Shown piece after piece: positions 8,420 to 16,624 of a DNA stretch of 64,000 nt (its first letter is position 1; every line of letters starts with the position of its first letter). Source of the DNA: Micromonospora sp. WMMD812 (GTDB lineage Bacteria; Actinomycetota; Actinomycetes; Mycobacteriales; Micromonosporaceae); the NCBI RefSeq assembly GCF_027497215.1, contig NZ_CP114904.1, forward strand, positions 5,041,001-5,105,000, in the 5' to 3' direction. Position numbers and translations under genes: made by a program. The notes beneath the pieces are model-generated. The model was not told the origin of the DNA, did not search any database, and saw only the letters and a list, made by a program, of their open reading frames with translations.

Positions 8420-9115
8420 GTGACCGCGCAGCTCAATCCGCGCGGTGACGTCGCGGTCCTCGTCCCTGCGGCGGGTGCCGGCGTACGCCTCGGCCCCGGC
8501 CGACCCAAGGCGCTGCGCCTGCTCGCGGGGGAACCTCTGCTCGTGCACGCGGTCCGCCGGCTCGCCGCGGCCGGCTCCGTGCACACCATCGTGGTGGCGG
8601 CGCCGGCCGCCGAGGTCGAGGCGGTCCGGGGCCTGCTCGCCCCGGTGGCCCCGGTGACGGTGGTGGCCGGCGGGGCGGAGCGCCAGGCGTCGGTGGCCGC
8701 CGCGCTCGCCGCGGTGCCACCCGGCCCGGAGATCATCCTGGTGCACGACGCCGCCCGGGCGCTCACCCCGCCCGAGCTGGTGGAGTCCGTGGCCGCGGCG
8801 GTCCGCGCGGGCCGGCACGCGGTCATCCCCGTCCTCCCGGTCGTCGACACGATCAAGGAGGTCGGTGCCGAGGAGGTCGTGCTCGGCACCGTCGACCGCT
8901 CCGCGCTGCGGGCGGTGCAGACCCCGCAGGGCTTCCGCCGGTCGGTGCTCACCGCCGCCCACGCCGCGGCCGGTGATCCGCTCACCGACGACGCCGGCCT
9001 GGTGGAGAAGCAGGGCGTCCCGGTCTTCTGCGTGCCGGGCTCGGAGCACGCCCTCAAGATCACTCGGCCGTTCGACCTGGCGCTGGCCGAACACCTGCTG
9101 GCCACCGCCGACTGA
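8420..9115 (+). CDS. ispD: 2-C-methyl-D-erythritol 4-phosphate cytidylyltransferase
   Basis: IspD transfers CMP from CTP to MEP in the non-mevalonate isoprenoid pathway. The 231 residues are normal length. The N-terminal nucleotide-binding loop reads AAGAGVRLG followed by RPKAL, and the metal-site segment VHDAARAL is near residue 109. The start is GTG, 57 bp after carD. It is followed after 17 bp by ispF, the enzyme two steps later. The pathway supplies the prenyl diphosphates needed by the UbiA enzyme and the carotenoid enzyme elsewhere in the window. Confidence 0.96.
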   Translation: MTAQLNPRGDVAVLVPAAGAGVRLGPGRPKALRLLAGEPLLVHAVRRLAAAGSVHTIVVAAPAAEVEAVRGLLAPVAPVTVVAGGAERQASVAAALAAVPPGPEIILVHDAARALTPPELVESVAAAVRAGRHAVIPVLPVVDTIKEVGAEEVVLGTVDRSALRAVQTPQGFRRSVLTAAHAAAGDPLTDDAGLVEKQGVPVFCVPGSEHALKITRPFDLALAEHLLATAD

Positions 9116-9132
9116 CGCCGTACCCTCTGGTC

Positions 9133-9615
9133 ATGATCGTTCCGCGGGTCGCCATCGGCACCGACGTGCACGCCTTCGAGGCCGGCCGGCCGTGCTGGGT
9201 CGCCGGCCTGCTCTGGCCCGGCCAGGACGGCCTGGCCGGGCACTCCGACGCCGACGTGGCGGCCCACGCGGCCTGCAACGCGCTGCTCTCCGCCGCCGGC
9301 CTCGGCGACCTGGGCGCCAACTTCGGCGTCGACCAGCCGGAGTGGGCCGGGGCGTCCGGGGTCGCGCTGCTCACCGAGACCGCCCGCCGGGTCCGCGCCG
9401 CCGGGCTGGCGATCGGCAACGTGTCGGTGCAGGTGGTCGGCAACCGCCCGAAGATCGGGCCGCGCCGGGAGGAGGCTCAGCGGGTGCTCTCCGCCGCCGT
9501 GGGCGCGCCGGTCACGGTCTCGGCCGCCACCACCGACGGGCTCGGCTTCACCGGCCGTGGCGAAGGGCTCGCCGGCATCGCGGTGGCCCTGGTGTACGAC
9601 GCTCCGGCCGCCTAG
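9133..9615 (+). CDS. ispF: 2-C-methyl-D-erythritol 2,4-cyclodiphosphate synthase
   Basis: IspF cyclises CDP-ME 2-phosphate to MEcPP as a zinc-dependent trimer. The 160 residues are full length. Metal ligands are visible as Asp11 and His13 (TDVHAF) and His45, with GHSDAD at 36-41, and the C-terminal [13 protein letters not shown] loop is present. A TACCCT box six bases before the ATG suggests a leaderless transcript, so ispF may have its own promoter despite the 17-bp gap to ispD. In many actinobacteria cysS follows directly; here about 24.6 kb intervene. Confidence 0.97.
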   Translation: MIVPRVAIGTDVHAFEAGRPCWVAGLLWPGQDGLAGHSDADVAAHAACNALLSAAGLGDLGANFGVDQPEWAGASGVALLTETARRVRAAGLAIGNVSVQVVGNRPKIGPRREEAQRVLSAAVGAPVTVSAATTDGLGFTGRGEGLAGIAVALVYDAPAA

Positions 9616-9625
9616 GCTCGCCGCG

Positions 9626-10651
9626 ATGTCCAGCGACGCCGCACCCGACCAGTCCTCCGCCGACGGCTACCTCCAGCGGGCCCAACTCCTCGCCGAGCTC
9701 GGCCGCTACGACGAGGCCGCCACCGAGGTCGCGTACGCCGTCGCCCTCGAACCGGACAACCCCGCCGCGCTCACCCTGCTGGCCCGGGTGCACCTGGCCG
9801 CCGGCCGGCCCGCCGAGGCGCTGACCGCCGCCGACGGGGCGCTGGCCGCCGCCCCGGGCACCGTGCCGCCGCTGGTGGCCCGGGGACTGGCCCTGGCCGA
9901 CCTCGAGCGCTACGCCGAGTCAGCCCGGTGCGCCGACGAGATCCTGGCGATCGGCCCGAACGACGCGTACGCCCAGCGCAGCGCGGCGGCGATCCTGGCC
10001 GGCTCGCGCAACGGCCAGACGGCGCTCAACGCGGCCTGGCGCGGGGTGGAGCTGGCCCCGGAGGACCCGCAGGCACACCTGGTGCTCGGCCTGGTCGCCG
10101 CCAACATGCAGATGTTCGACCTCGCCGAGCGGGCCTACCGGGAGGCGCTACGGCTCGACCCGCAGCTCGCCGAGGCCCGCCACGACATGGGCGTGATCCG
10201 GCTGGAGCAGCGCCGGTGGAGCGAGGCGCTGGAACACCTCGCCGAGGCCGCGGCCATGAACCCCGGGCGGGTGGACTCCAGCCGCACCATCTCCGCCGGC
10301 CTGCGGCAGTTGGTGGTCTACGGCGCCGGCTGGTCGATGATCACCGCCGTGCTGATCGCCTGCCTCGCGCCCGGCAGCGCGGGTCTGTCCCGGTTCGCCG
10401 CCGCGCTCGCGGCGCTCGGCGGGGCCGTGGTGGTGTGGCGCTTCGCGGCCCGGATGCCGGGGCTGTCCCGGACCATCCTGCCCGGCCTCCTCCGCTCCGA
10501 CCGCGCCCTGGCCCTGGCCGTCTACGCGGCGGCCGCCGCGCCGGTGCTGATCCTCCTCTACGCGCTGGTCGGTACCCCGTGGCCGCTCGTGCTCGCCATC
10601 GCCACCGCCGCGGTCGCGGAACTCGTCGTCTGGTCCCGCACCCCGGTCTGA
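9626..10651 (+). CDS. TPR-repeat membrane protein
   Basis: The 341-residue protein starts at ATG 9626, which follows a TAGGCT box by seven bases (leaderless signature). The first 215 residues are about six tetratricopeptide repeats (for example YLQRAQLLAELGRYDEAATE and the AERAYREALRLDPQ repeat), a protein-interaction scaffold. The C-terminal third holds about four hydrophobic segments, so the TPR domain would face the cytoplasm from a membrane anchor. No catalytic motif was seen. It converges with hmgA across 13 bp. The partner is unknown. Confidence 0.8.
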   Translation: MSSDAAPDQSSADGYLQRAQLLAELGRYDEAATEVAYAVALEPDNPAALTLLARVHLAAGRPAEALTAADGALAAAPGTVPPLVARGLALADLERYAESARCADEILAIGPNDAYAQRSAAAILAGSRNGQTALNAAWRGVELAPEDPQAHLVLGLVAANMQMFDLAERAYREALRLDPQLAEARHDMGVIRLEQRRWSEALEHLAEAAAMNPGRVDSSRTISAGLRQLVVYGAGWSMITAVLIACLAPGSAGLSRFAAALAALGGAVVVWRFAARMPGLSRTILPGLLRSDRALALAVYAAAAAPVLILLYALVGTPWPLVLAIATAAVAELVVWSRTPV

Positions 10652-10664
10652 GCCGCGACGGTGG

Positions 10665-11831
10665 TCAGGGGCGGCGGGCCCAGGTCCAGGCGTAGCCCGG
10701 GTCCTCGCAGGTGGCCGCGGCGTCGCAGAGGTCGAGCGGGCGGAACGTGTCGACCATGACGGCCAGCTCGTCGAAGAAGTCGACCCCGATCGCGCGCTCG
10801 GCCGCGCCGGGCTGCGGGCCGTGGGTGAAGCCGGACGGGTGCAGCGAGATCGAGCCCTGCTCGATGCCGGAGCCGCGGCGGGCCTCGTAGTTGCCCCCGG
10901 TGTAGAAGAGCATCTCGTCGGAGTCGACGTTGTGGTGGTTGTACGGCACCGGGATGGCGTCCGGGTGGTAGTCCACCTTGCGCGGCACGAAGGAGCAGAC
11001 CACGAAGTTCGGACCCTGGAAGGTCTGGTGCACCGGCGGCGGCTGGTGGATCCGGCCGGTGATCGGCTCGAAGTCGTGGATGGAGAAGGCCCACGGGTAC
11101 AGGTGACCGTCCCAGCCGACCACGTCGAACGGGTGGTGGGCGTAGACGTGCCGGGTCCATCCGCGCCGGTGCCGGACCAGCACCTCGACGTCCTCGCCGT
11201 CGACGAGCAGCGGCGCGTCCGGGCCGCGGACGTCGCGCTCGCAGTACGGCGAGTGCTCCAGGAACTGCCCGCGCACGGAGAGGTAGCGCTTGGGCGGGCC
11301 GATGTGGCCGGACGCCTCGATGGTCAGCAGCCGGGCCGGCTGGTCGCCGGTGGGCAACAGGCGGTGGATGGTCGACGTCGGCACGATGACGTAGTCGCCG
11401 GCGACCGCGTCGAGCACGCCGAACGTCGACTCGACCCGCAGGCTGCCCGACTCGACGTACAGGCAGTGGTCGCCGGTGGCGTCGCGGAACAGCGGGGACG
11501 GCCGGTCGGCCAGCACGTACGCGATGCGGACGTCGTCGTTGGCGAGCAGGTACTGCCGGCCGAGCACCGGGTCGGCGCCGGCCGCGTCCAGCTTGTGGGT
11601 GCGCAGGTGGCGGGGCTTGAGCGGCAGGTTCGGCGCCCGGGTGTACGCCGGCGGCGCGAACTCCTCGGCCGCCACGATCGCGGTCGGCGCGTGGCGGTGG
11701 TAGAGCAGCGAGGAGTCGGAGGAGAAGCCCTCCTGGCCCATCAGCTCCTCGGCGTAGAGGCTGCCGTCCGGCTGGCGGAACTGGGTGTGGCGCTTGCGCG
11801 GCACCTCGCCGACGCTGCGGTAGTACGGCAT
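10665..11831 (-). CDS. hmgA: Homogentisate 1,2-dioxygenase
   Basis: HmgA opens the ring of homogentisate to maleylacetoacetate with non-heme Fe(II) and O2. The 388 residues are typical of the bacterial short form. The Fe-binding region is visible in the C-terminal cupin: the HNHHNVDSDEMLFY segment carrying His and Glu ligands, then LHPSGFTHGPQP supplying the last His. It is divergent from the operon encoding the next catabolic steps, with a perfect 21-bp palindrome 35 bp upstream of its ATG. HPPD, which makes its substrate, lies about 8 kb away. Assignment is firm. Confidence 0.96.
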   Translation of the reverse strand: MPYYRSVGEVPRKRHTQFRQPDGSLYAEELMGQEGFSSDSSLLYHRHAPTAIVAAEEFAPPAYTRAPNLPLKPRHLRTHKLDAAGADPVLGRQYLLANDDVRIAYVLADRPSPLFRDATGDHCLYVESGSLRVESTFGVLDAVAGDYVIVPTSTIHRLLPTGDQPARLLTIEASGHIGPPKRYLSVRGQFLEHSPYCERDVRGPDAPLLVDGEDVEVLVRHRRGWTRHVYAHHPFDVVGWDGHLYPWAFSIHDFEPITGRIHQPPPVHQTFQGPNFVVCSFVPRKVDYHPDAIPVPYNHHNVDSDEMLFYTGGNYEARRGSGIEQGSISLHPSGFTHGPQPGAAERAIGVDFFDELAVMVDTFRPLDLCDAAATCEDPGYAWTWARRP

Positions 11832-11865
11832 CTCGCCTCCCGAGAGGGACTGGTCACCGGTCGAG

Positions 11866-11886
11866 AGCGTCCGATAATCGGACGCT
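11866..11886. promoter_or_regulatory. Perfect palindromic operator in the homogentisate divergent promoter
   Basis: Ten-base arms AGCGTCCGAT (11866-11875) and ATCGGACGCT (11877-11886) flank a single A. It is the only long dyad between hmgA and the divergent operon and abuts the -35 of the rightward promoter, so a dimeric repressor bound here would cover both promoters. The regulator is not identifiable from position alone. Confidence 0.65.
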
Positions 11887-11887
11887 G

Positions 11888-11917
11888 TTGTCCGTTCGTT
11901 GTAGCGTCCCGTACATT
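11888..11917 (+). promoter_or_regulatory. Promoter of the rightward homogentisate operon
   Basis: A -35 TTGTCC (11888-11893), 18-bp spacer and -10 TACATT (11912-11917) lie eight bases before the GTG at 11926. This predicts a transcript with little or no leader. The palindrome at 11866-11886 touches the -35. Confidence 0.55.
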
Positions 11918-11925
11918 CTTGTTCC

Positions 11926-12837
11926 GTGTCAACGCAGGTGCCCGCGCTCCTCGACGGCCTGGTGGACGACGCCGCTGTCTTCCCGCCGGGCAGCGCCGCG
12001 CTGCCCGACGCCGTCGCCGCGCACCGCCGCCACCGCGCCGCCTGGTACGCCGGCCTCGTCGGCCCGTTGCTGGTCCCCGCCTCGAAGCTGCCGGAGCTGG
12101 CCGCGCTGCTGCACGAGGACGAGCGGATCGCGGTCGGGGTGATCGCCGACGTGCCGATCGCCGGACTGGCCGCGGTGTGTGCCGAGGCGGACCCGCGGAT
12201 CCGGATCCGCCAGGTGGAGGCGGCGGTCGCGAAGCGCGGCGAGGACCCGCAGCCGGGCGTCCGCGAGCTGATCGACCTGGCCCGGCGGGCCCGCGACGCC
12301 GCACCCGCCGAGCCGGCCGGCGGGGACGGCCGACCGCACGAGGTCTCCCCTCTGGACGTCTACGCCGAACTGCCGCTGACCTTCGGGTTGATGGCCGCGC
12401 TGGACGCGCTCGCCGCGGCCCGCGCCGAGGGGCTGCCGGTCGCGGCGAAGTTCCGCACCGGTGGGCTCGCCGCCGAGCTCTTCCCCACGCCGGCCGAGCT
12501 GGCCGCGGTGATCTGCGCGTGCCGGGACCTCGACCTGCCGTTCAAGCTGACCGCCGGGCTGCACCAGGCGGTCCGGCACCTCGACCCGGAGACCGGGTTC
12601 ACCCACCACGGGTTCGCCAACCTGCTGGCCGCCACCGTCGCCGCCGCCGACGGCGCCGCGGCCGACGCGGTCGCCGGCGTGCTCGTCAAGTGCAGCCGGG
12701 GCCCGCTGGTCGACCGGATCGCGGCCGCGCGGGACCGGGCGCGTCCGCTGTGGATCGGCTTCGGCTCGTGCAGCATTGTGGAACCACTGACCGATCTGAC
12801 CCGGCTTGGGCTGCTGAACGGGAGCGAGGACGCATGA
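11926..12837 (+). CDS. Unknown protein coupled to fumarylacetoacetase
   Basis: A 303-residue soluble protein that I do not recognise as a characterised enzyme. It has regular alternation of short hydrophobic strands and helices, compatible with an alpha/beta barrel: a VDDAAVFPPG motif at the start, AAKFRTGG and LPFKLTAGLH in the middle, and THHGFANLLAA and WIGFGSCS near the end. Its stop overlaps the fumarylacetoacetase start (ATGA), so the two are translationally coupled. It shares a divergent promoter with hmgA. Actinobacteria lack glutathione, so the usual glutathione-dependent maleylacetoacetate isomerase is not expected; this protein is a candidate for that step. The function is inference. 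Confidence 0.75.
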   Translation: MSTQVPALLDGLVDDAAVFPPGSAALPDAVAAHRRHRAAWYAGLVGPLLVPASKLPELAALLHEDERIAVGVIADVPIAGLAAVCAEADPRIRIRQVEAAVAKRGEDPQPGVRELIDLARRARDAAPAEPAGGDGRPHEVSPLDVYAELPLTFGLMAALDALAAARAEGLPVAAKFRTGGLAAELFPTPAELAAVICACRDLDLPFKLTAGLHQAVRHLDPETGFTHHGFANLLAATVAAADGAAADAVAGVLVKCSRGPLVDRIAAARDRARPLWIGFGSCSIVEPLTDLTRLGLLNGSEDA

Positions 12838-14033
12838 CCTGGGTGACGGGAGCCGACGGGTCGCCGTACGGGGTGACGAACCTGCCGTACGGGGTGTTCG
12901 CGCACGGCGGCCGCGAGCCGCGGATCGGTGTACGGATCGGGGATCTCGTGCTCGACCTGGCCGGCGCCGAGGCGGCCGACCTGATCCTGGCCGCCGGCGC
13001 GTTCGGCGCGCCCACGCTCAACGAGTTCATGGCGCTCGGACGACCGCAGTGGACGGCGGTCCGGCAGCGGATCATCGAGCTGCTCACCGATCCCGCGCAC
13101 CGCCGGGCGGTGGAGCCGCTCCTGGTGCCACTGGCCGAGGTGCGGCTGCTGCTGCCCTTCGACGTCGCGGACTACGTCGACTTCTACTCGTCGGAGCACC
13201 ACGCGGGCAATGTCGGGCAGATCTTCCGGCCGGGCCAGCCGCCGCTGCTGCCCAACTGGAAGCACCTGCCGATCGGCTACCACGGGCGGGCCGGCACGGT
13301 GGTCGTCTCGGGCACACCGGTGACCCGTCCGAGCGGCCAGCGGGCGTCCTCGGCCGGTCCGGTCCACGCCGCGTCGGTCCGGCTGGACATCGAGGCCGAG
13401 GTCGGCTTCGTGGTCGGCGTCCCGAGCCCGCTGGGTTCCCGGGTCTCCGCCGACGACTTCGCCGACCACGTCTTCGGCGCGGTCCTGGTCAACGACTGGT
13501 CCGCCCGGGACATCCAGGCCTGGGAGTACCAGCCCCTCGGCCCGTTCCTCGGCAAGTCCTTCGCCACCTCGGTCTCCGCGTGGGTCACCCCGCTGGACGC
13601 CCTCGCCGACGCGTTCGTGCCGGCGCCGGAGCAGGACCCGCCGGTGGTCGACTACCTCCGCGACGTGCCGCACCTCGGGCTGGACCTGCGGCTGGCGGTC
13701 GACTGGAACGGCGAGCGGGTCAGCGAACCGCCGTTCGACACCATGTACTGGACGCCGGCCCAGCAGTTGGCCCACCTGACCGTCAACGGCGCGTCGCTGC
13801 GCACCGGCGACCTCTACGCCTCCGGCACCGTGTCCGGTCCGGAGCGCGGGCAGGTCGGCTCGTTCCTGGAGCTGACCTGGGGCGGCGCCGAGCCCGTCAA
13901 GCTGGGCGCGGGCGAGACCCGGACCTTCCTGGAGGACGGCGACACGGTCACCATCACCGCGACCGCACCCGGCCCGGACGGCACCACCGTCGCCCTCGGC
14001 GAGGTCACCGGCACCATCCTCCCGGCCCGCTGA
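12834..14033 (+). CDS. fahA: Fumarylacetoacetase
   Basis: FAH hydrolyses fumarylacetoacetate to fumarate and acetoacetate, the last step of tyrosine breakdown. The 399 residues contain an SH3-like N-terminal domain and the mixed beta-roll catalytic domain. The active-site stretch runs DYVDFYSSEHHA and continues through GYHGRAG, with the acidic metal ligands in DIEAEVGFV and NDWSARDIQ. ATG 12834 is fixed by a GGGAGCGAGGA site and by the ATGA overlap with the preceding gene. A GATC-rich hairpin follows the stop. Its product fumarate could enter the fumarase reactions encoded further right. Confidence 0.96.
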   Translation: MTWVTGADGSPYGVTNLPYGVFAHGGREPRIGVRIGDLVLDLAGAEAADLILAAGAFGAPTLNEFMALGRPQWTAVRQRIIELLTDPAHRRAVEPLLVPLAEVRLLLPFDVADYVDFYSSEHHAGNVGQIFRPGQPPLLPNWKHLPIGYHGRAGTVVVSGTPVTRPSGQRASSAGPVHAASVRLDIEAEVGFVVGVPSPLGSRVSADDFADHVFGAVLVNDWSARDIQAWEYQPLGPFLGKSFATSVSAWVTPLDALADAFVPAPEQDPPVVDYLRDVPHLGLDLRLAVDWNGERVSEPPFDTMYWTPAQQLAHLTVNGASLRTGDLYASGTVSGPERGQVGSFLELTWGGAEPVKLGAGETRTFLEDGDTVTITATAPGPDGTTVALGEVTGTILPAR

Positions 14034-14035
14034 TC

Positions 14036-14056
14036 GATCGCACCATCTGTGCGATC
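14036..14056 (+). terminator. Hairpin after fumarylacetoacetase
   Basis: Arms GATCGCAC (14036-14043) and GTGCGATC (14049-14056) with a five-base loop lie two bases after the stop codon. There is no T-tract, so it could be a terminator or a mRNA-stabilising stem. Confidence 0.5.
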
Positions 14057-14176
14057 AAGGCCGTACCCTCCCGCGTTGATCGCTCCGGATTCCGACGCCC
14101 CGTCGCGCCGGCCCGGGCCGAGCCATCGGTCCCGGCCGCCGTGCGGGGCGTCCCACCGGAGAGGGAGGTAGTCACG

Positions 14177-14386
14177 ATGAACGATCTGGCGGGCGCCGTC
14201 TGGCGCACCAGCAGCCGCTCCAACGACCAGGGACTCTGCGTGGAGGTCGCGGACAACCTGGTCGACGTCCTCGGCGTGGTCGCGGTCCGCGACTCCAAGG
14301 ACCAGTCCGGCCCCACACTCGCGGTCAGCCCGCCGGGGTGGACAGCCTTCGTGGACGCGATCCGGGGCGGTCAGTTCCACCGCTGA
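14177..14386 (+). CDS. DUF397 domain protein (orphan)
   Basis: A 69-residue DUF397 protein: WRTSSRSNDQGLCVEVAD, then VAVRDSKDQSGPTLAVSP and a Trp-containing tail. DUF397 proteins are actinobacterial small proteins usually encoded beside an XRE-family regulator and thought to act as its partner. No such regulator is adjacent here. The start has a GAGGGAGG site. Its neighbours are the homogentisate operon and an SRPBCC protein. Family is firm, role unknown. Confidence 0.9.
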   Translation: MNDLAGAVWRTSSRSNDQGLCVEVADNLVDVLGVVAVRDSKDQSGPTLAVSPPGWTAFVDAIRGGQFHR

Positions 14387-14511
14387 CCGCCGGCCCGTCG
14401 AGGCCGCCACCGCCGGGCGTACCGAATCTGGGTCTCCCGGCGGTGGAAATTCTGTGTGCAGGACCCCCTCCCGCGCTCACCCGGCGTACCGTCGAGGCCA
14501 CGGGAGGTGGC

Positions 14512-14994
14512 ATGTCGACGGTGGCGGTTACCCGGCTGATCCAGGCGCACGCCGTCGACGTCTGGCGTCTTCTGACCGACCTGCCCGGCCGGGCCGGGCG
14601 ACACCTCGCCGGCCCGGTCGAGCTGCTCACCCCCGGCGCCTTCGGTCCGGGCACCGTCTGGCGGGAGCCGCGGTCACAGCCCGACGGGGGCATCCTGGTC
14701 GAAGAGTTCTGTGTGGTGGAGGCGGTGCCGCCCCGTCGGCTGGTGCTCACCTCGGCCGGCGCCGGCGTCGACTACCGCGTCACCTGGACACTGCGTACCG
14801 TGCAGCGGCGGCGCCGGGGCTGCACCGCGGTCACCGTGACCCAGGAGGCCGTGCCGACGGCACCGTACGGCCGGGTGGTGGCACTGCTCCTCGGCGGGCT
14901 GGCGGCCCGGGCCGTGGAGCACGCGCTCCGCCGCGATCTCGGCGACCTCGCCGCCGCCGCCGAGCGCCCGGCCGGCGCGATCGAGGCCGCCTGA
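14512..14994 (+). CDS. SRPBCC-fold (START-like) small protein
   Basis: The 160-residue protein begins MSTVAVTRLIQAHAVDVW and has the SRPBCC (polyketide cyclase/START-like) pattern: an opening strand, a helix, strands with GPVELLTPG and FGPGTVWRE, then a hydrophobic C-terminal helix. Such domains bind hydrophobic ligands in a deep cavity. ATG 14512 follows GGGAGGTGG. There is no enzymatic partner next to it, so a ligand cannot be proposed. Confidence 0.7.
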   Translation: MSTVAVTRLIQAHAVDVWRLLTDLPGRAGRHLAGPVELLTPGAFGPGTVWREPRSQPDGGILVEEFCVVEAVPPRRLVLTSAGAGVDYRVTWTLRTVQRRRRGCTAVTVTQEAVPTAPYGRVVALLLGGLAARAVEHALRRDLGDLAAAAERPAGAIEAA

Positions 14995-15118
14995 CGCCGC
15001 CACCGACCCCACCACCGCCGCCGCCCGTCGCCACCGCCATCACTGCCGCCCGCCCGGCACAGAGACCTGGCAGGGGCCGGCCGGGCTCCGCTGGATAGGG
15101 TGCCGGGCGGAGGTGCGC

Positions 15119-16375
15119 ATGGGGTTCCTGAACGGCCGTCGGCGGATCGTGCTCGTGGTGGTCGCGGCGCTGCTCGCCACCGCCGCGGTCGCGGCGACGC
15201 TCTACCGGGTGCTCGCCCCCGCCGAGGTCAGCACCGTCGCCCGGGCCGCGTACCCGGCGGCGCCCCAGCCCCCCGCCGGTGTCGTCGCCCGGCTGCCCGT
15301 CGCCCCGCTGGTCGTGGACGGGCGGCTGCGGGTGTACGCCGCTCACCGCCAGGTCTACGCCGACCGTCCGATCGACTGGCGGCACCGGACCACCCCGTTC
15401 TGGTCGTACCGGCGGTGGCCGGCCGAGTTGGTCGGCGTGGTGGCGAGTGGCACCACCGTGGTGAGCCGCTGGTCGGACGGGCGGCTGGTGGCGTTGGACG
15501 CGCGGACCGGCCGGGTGACCTGGCGCGCCGACGGGCCGAGGCCGGCGCAGGAGCCGGCCGTCCGGCGTACCGGGGCGACCGTGGTGTGGAACCCGCCCGG
15601 CCTCTACCTCACCCGGCTCACCGGCGGCCGGGAGGTGGTGGTCGCCACCGGCTCCGACGAGGCGCGTGGCGTCGAGCTGGCCGGCGGGCGTGAACTCTGG
15701 CGCGCGGACCTGGGCGCGGGCTGTCGCAGCGACGTCGGCACCACCGGATCCGGGCAGCTGGTCGGCCTCGACGCCTGTGCCGCTCCGGCGACGGTGGAGT
15801 TCCGGGACGCGGCGACCGGCACGGTGAGCGGCCGGTGGCGGCCGCCCGGCGCCGGCGCGGAGCTGGTCGTCACCCCGGTGGGCTGCCGGAGCGGCCGGTC
15901 GGGGTGCGCGGGGCTGCGGACGTCCGGACCCGGCGACGCGGGAGGCCGGGGCTGGCTGCTCGGATCGGGCGAGCCGGTGGCCGCGCCCGCGCTGGACGGG
16001 CTCGGCTCCGAGTTGACCGGCGACCAGGCGGTCGCCGTCGTCGACGGAGTGCCGGTCGGTCGGTCGGCGCGGTCCGGCGACGAGTTGTGGCGCCGGCCCG
16101 ACCTCGGCCCGGGGCGGGTACTCGCCGTCCAGCCCGGCCGGCTGCACCTGCTGACCGGCGCCAACGACCTGGTCACGCTGGACCCCGCCACCGGCGTCGA
16201 GCGATCCCGGGTCACCCTGAACGCGGGGTCCGACGGCACCGGTTGGGCCTCCGGGGCGGCGTACGCGGCGGACGGCTATCTGGCGGTCGAACGGCTCCGG
16301 GAGCCGGTCGACCCGGAGGCCGGCGACCAGGCGTACTTCTTCACCTCCGAACCGGTGATCCTCGCCGCGACCTGA
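15119..16375 (+). CDS. Membrane-anchored PQQ-like beta-propeller protein
   Basis: The 418-residue protein has an N-terminal transmembrane anchor (residues 9-29) and an extracytoplasmic domain of repeated blades of the type LVALDARTGRVTWRAD and LVTLDPATGVERSRV, the hallmark of PQQ-like WD40-type propellers. No PQQ enzyme motif is seen, so a scaffold or sensor role is more likely. ATG 15119 is chosen for the GGCGGAGG site five bases upstream; GTG 15113 is in frame. A second protein of the same architecture lies at 21520-22974, suggesting paralogues. Confidence 0.75.
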   Translation: MGFLNGRRRIVLVVVAALLATAAVAATLYRVLAPAEVSTVARAAYPAAPQPPAGVVARLPVAPLVVDGRLRVYAAHRQVYADRPIDWRHRTTPFWSYRRWPAELVGVVASGTTVVSRWSDGRLVALDARTGRVTWRADGPRPAQEPAVRRTGATVVWNPPGLYLTRLTGGREVVVATGSDEARGVELAGGRELWRADLGAGCRSDVGTTGSGQLVGLDACAAPATVEFRDAATGTVSGRWRPPGAGAELVVTPVGCRSGRSGCAGLRTSGPGDAGGRGWLLGSGEPVAAPALDGLGSELTGDQAVAVVDGVPVGRSARSGDELWRRPDLGPGRVLAVQPGRLHLLTGANDLVTLDPATGVERSRVTLNAGSDGTGWASGAAYAADGYLAVERLREPVDPEAGDQAYFFTSEPVILAAT

Positions 16376-16420
16376 GCAGCGTCAAGCGTGGCTGCTCGAC
16401 AAATCGGACATAAGCTACTT

Positions 16421-16555
16421 ATGGTCTCTACCGTGAGACTCGTGGCAGCCCTGGTGGGCGCGATCATCATCCTGATCTCCCCGGCGCCGGCCGATGCCGC
16501 ATCGAGGGTCACCTACGGCACGACCGCGGCGGTGAGCGGCGAGCCGGCCGCCTGA
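16421..16555 (+). CDS. Small secreted peptide (44 aa)
   Basis: ATG 16421 opens a 44-codon frame. It has a classical signal peptide: MVSTVR, a hydrophobic core LVAALVGAIIILI, then SPAPADA before a predicted cleavage. This leaves a mature peptide of about 18 residues beginning ASRVTYG. A TAAGCT box at 16411-16416 suggests its own start site with almost no leader, and no ribosome site is visible. A strong hairpin starts one base after the stop. The promoter, signal and terminator arrangement argues for a real gene, though it could be the surviving 5' end of a longer one. Confidence 0.5.
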   Translation: MVSTVRLVAALVGAIIILISPAPADAASRVTYGTTAAVSGEPAA

Positions 16556-16604
16556 CCGTCCGGGTCCGGTCCGCGCACAGGGGAAGGCGGACCGGACCGG
16601 ACGG
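16556..16604. terminator. Strong bidirectional hairpin terminator
   Basis: A 19-base left arm (16556-16574) pairs with an 18-base right arm (16587-16604) with one bulged G, both made of CCGGTCCG-type sequence. It separates the small peptide gene from the convergent aminotransferase gene. Confidence 0.7.
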
Positions 16605-16624
16605 GCGGGCCGGATTGCGGCCGG

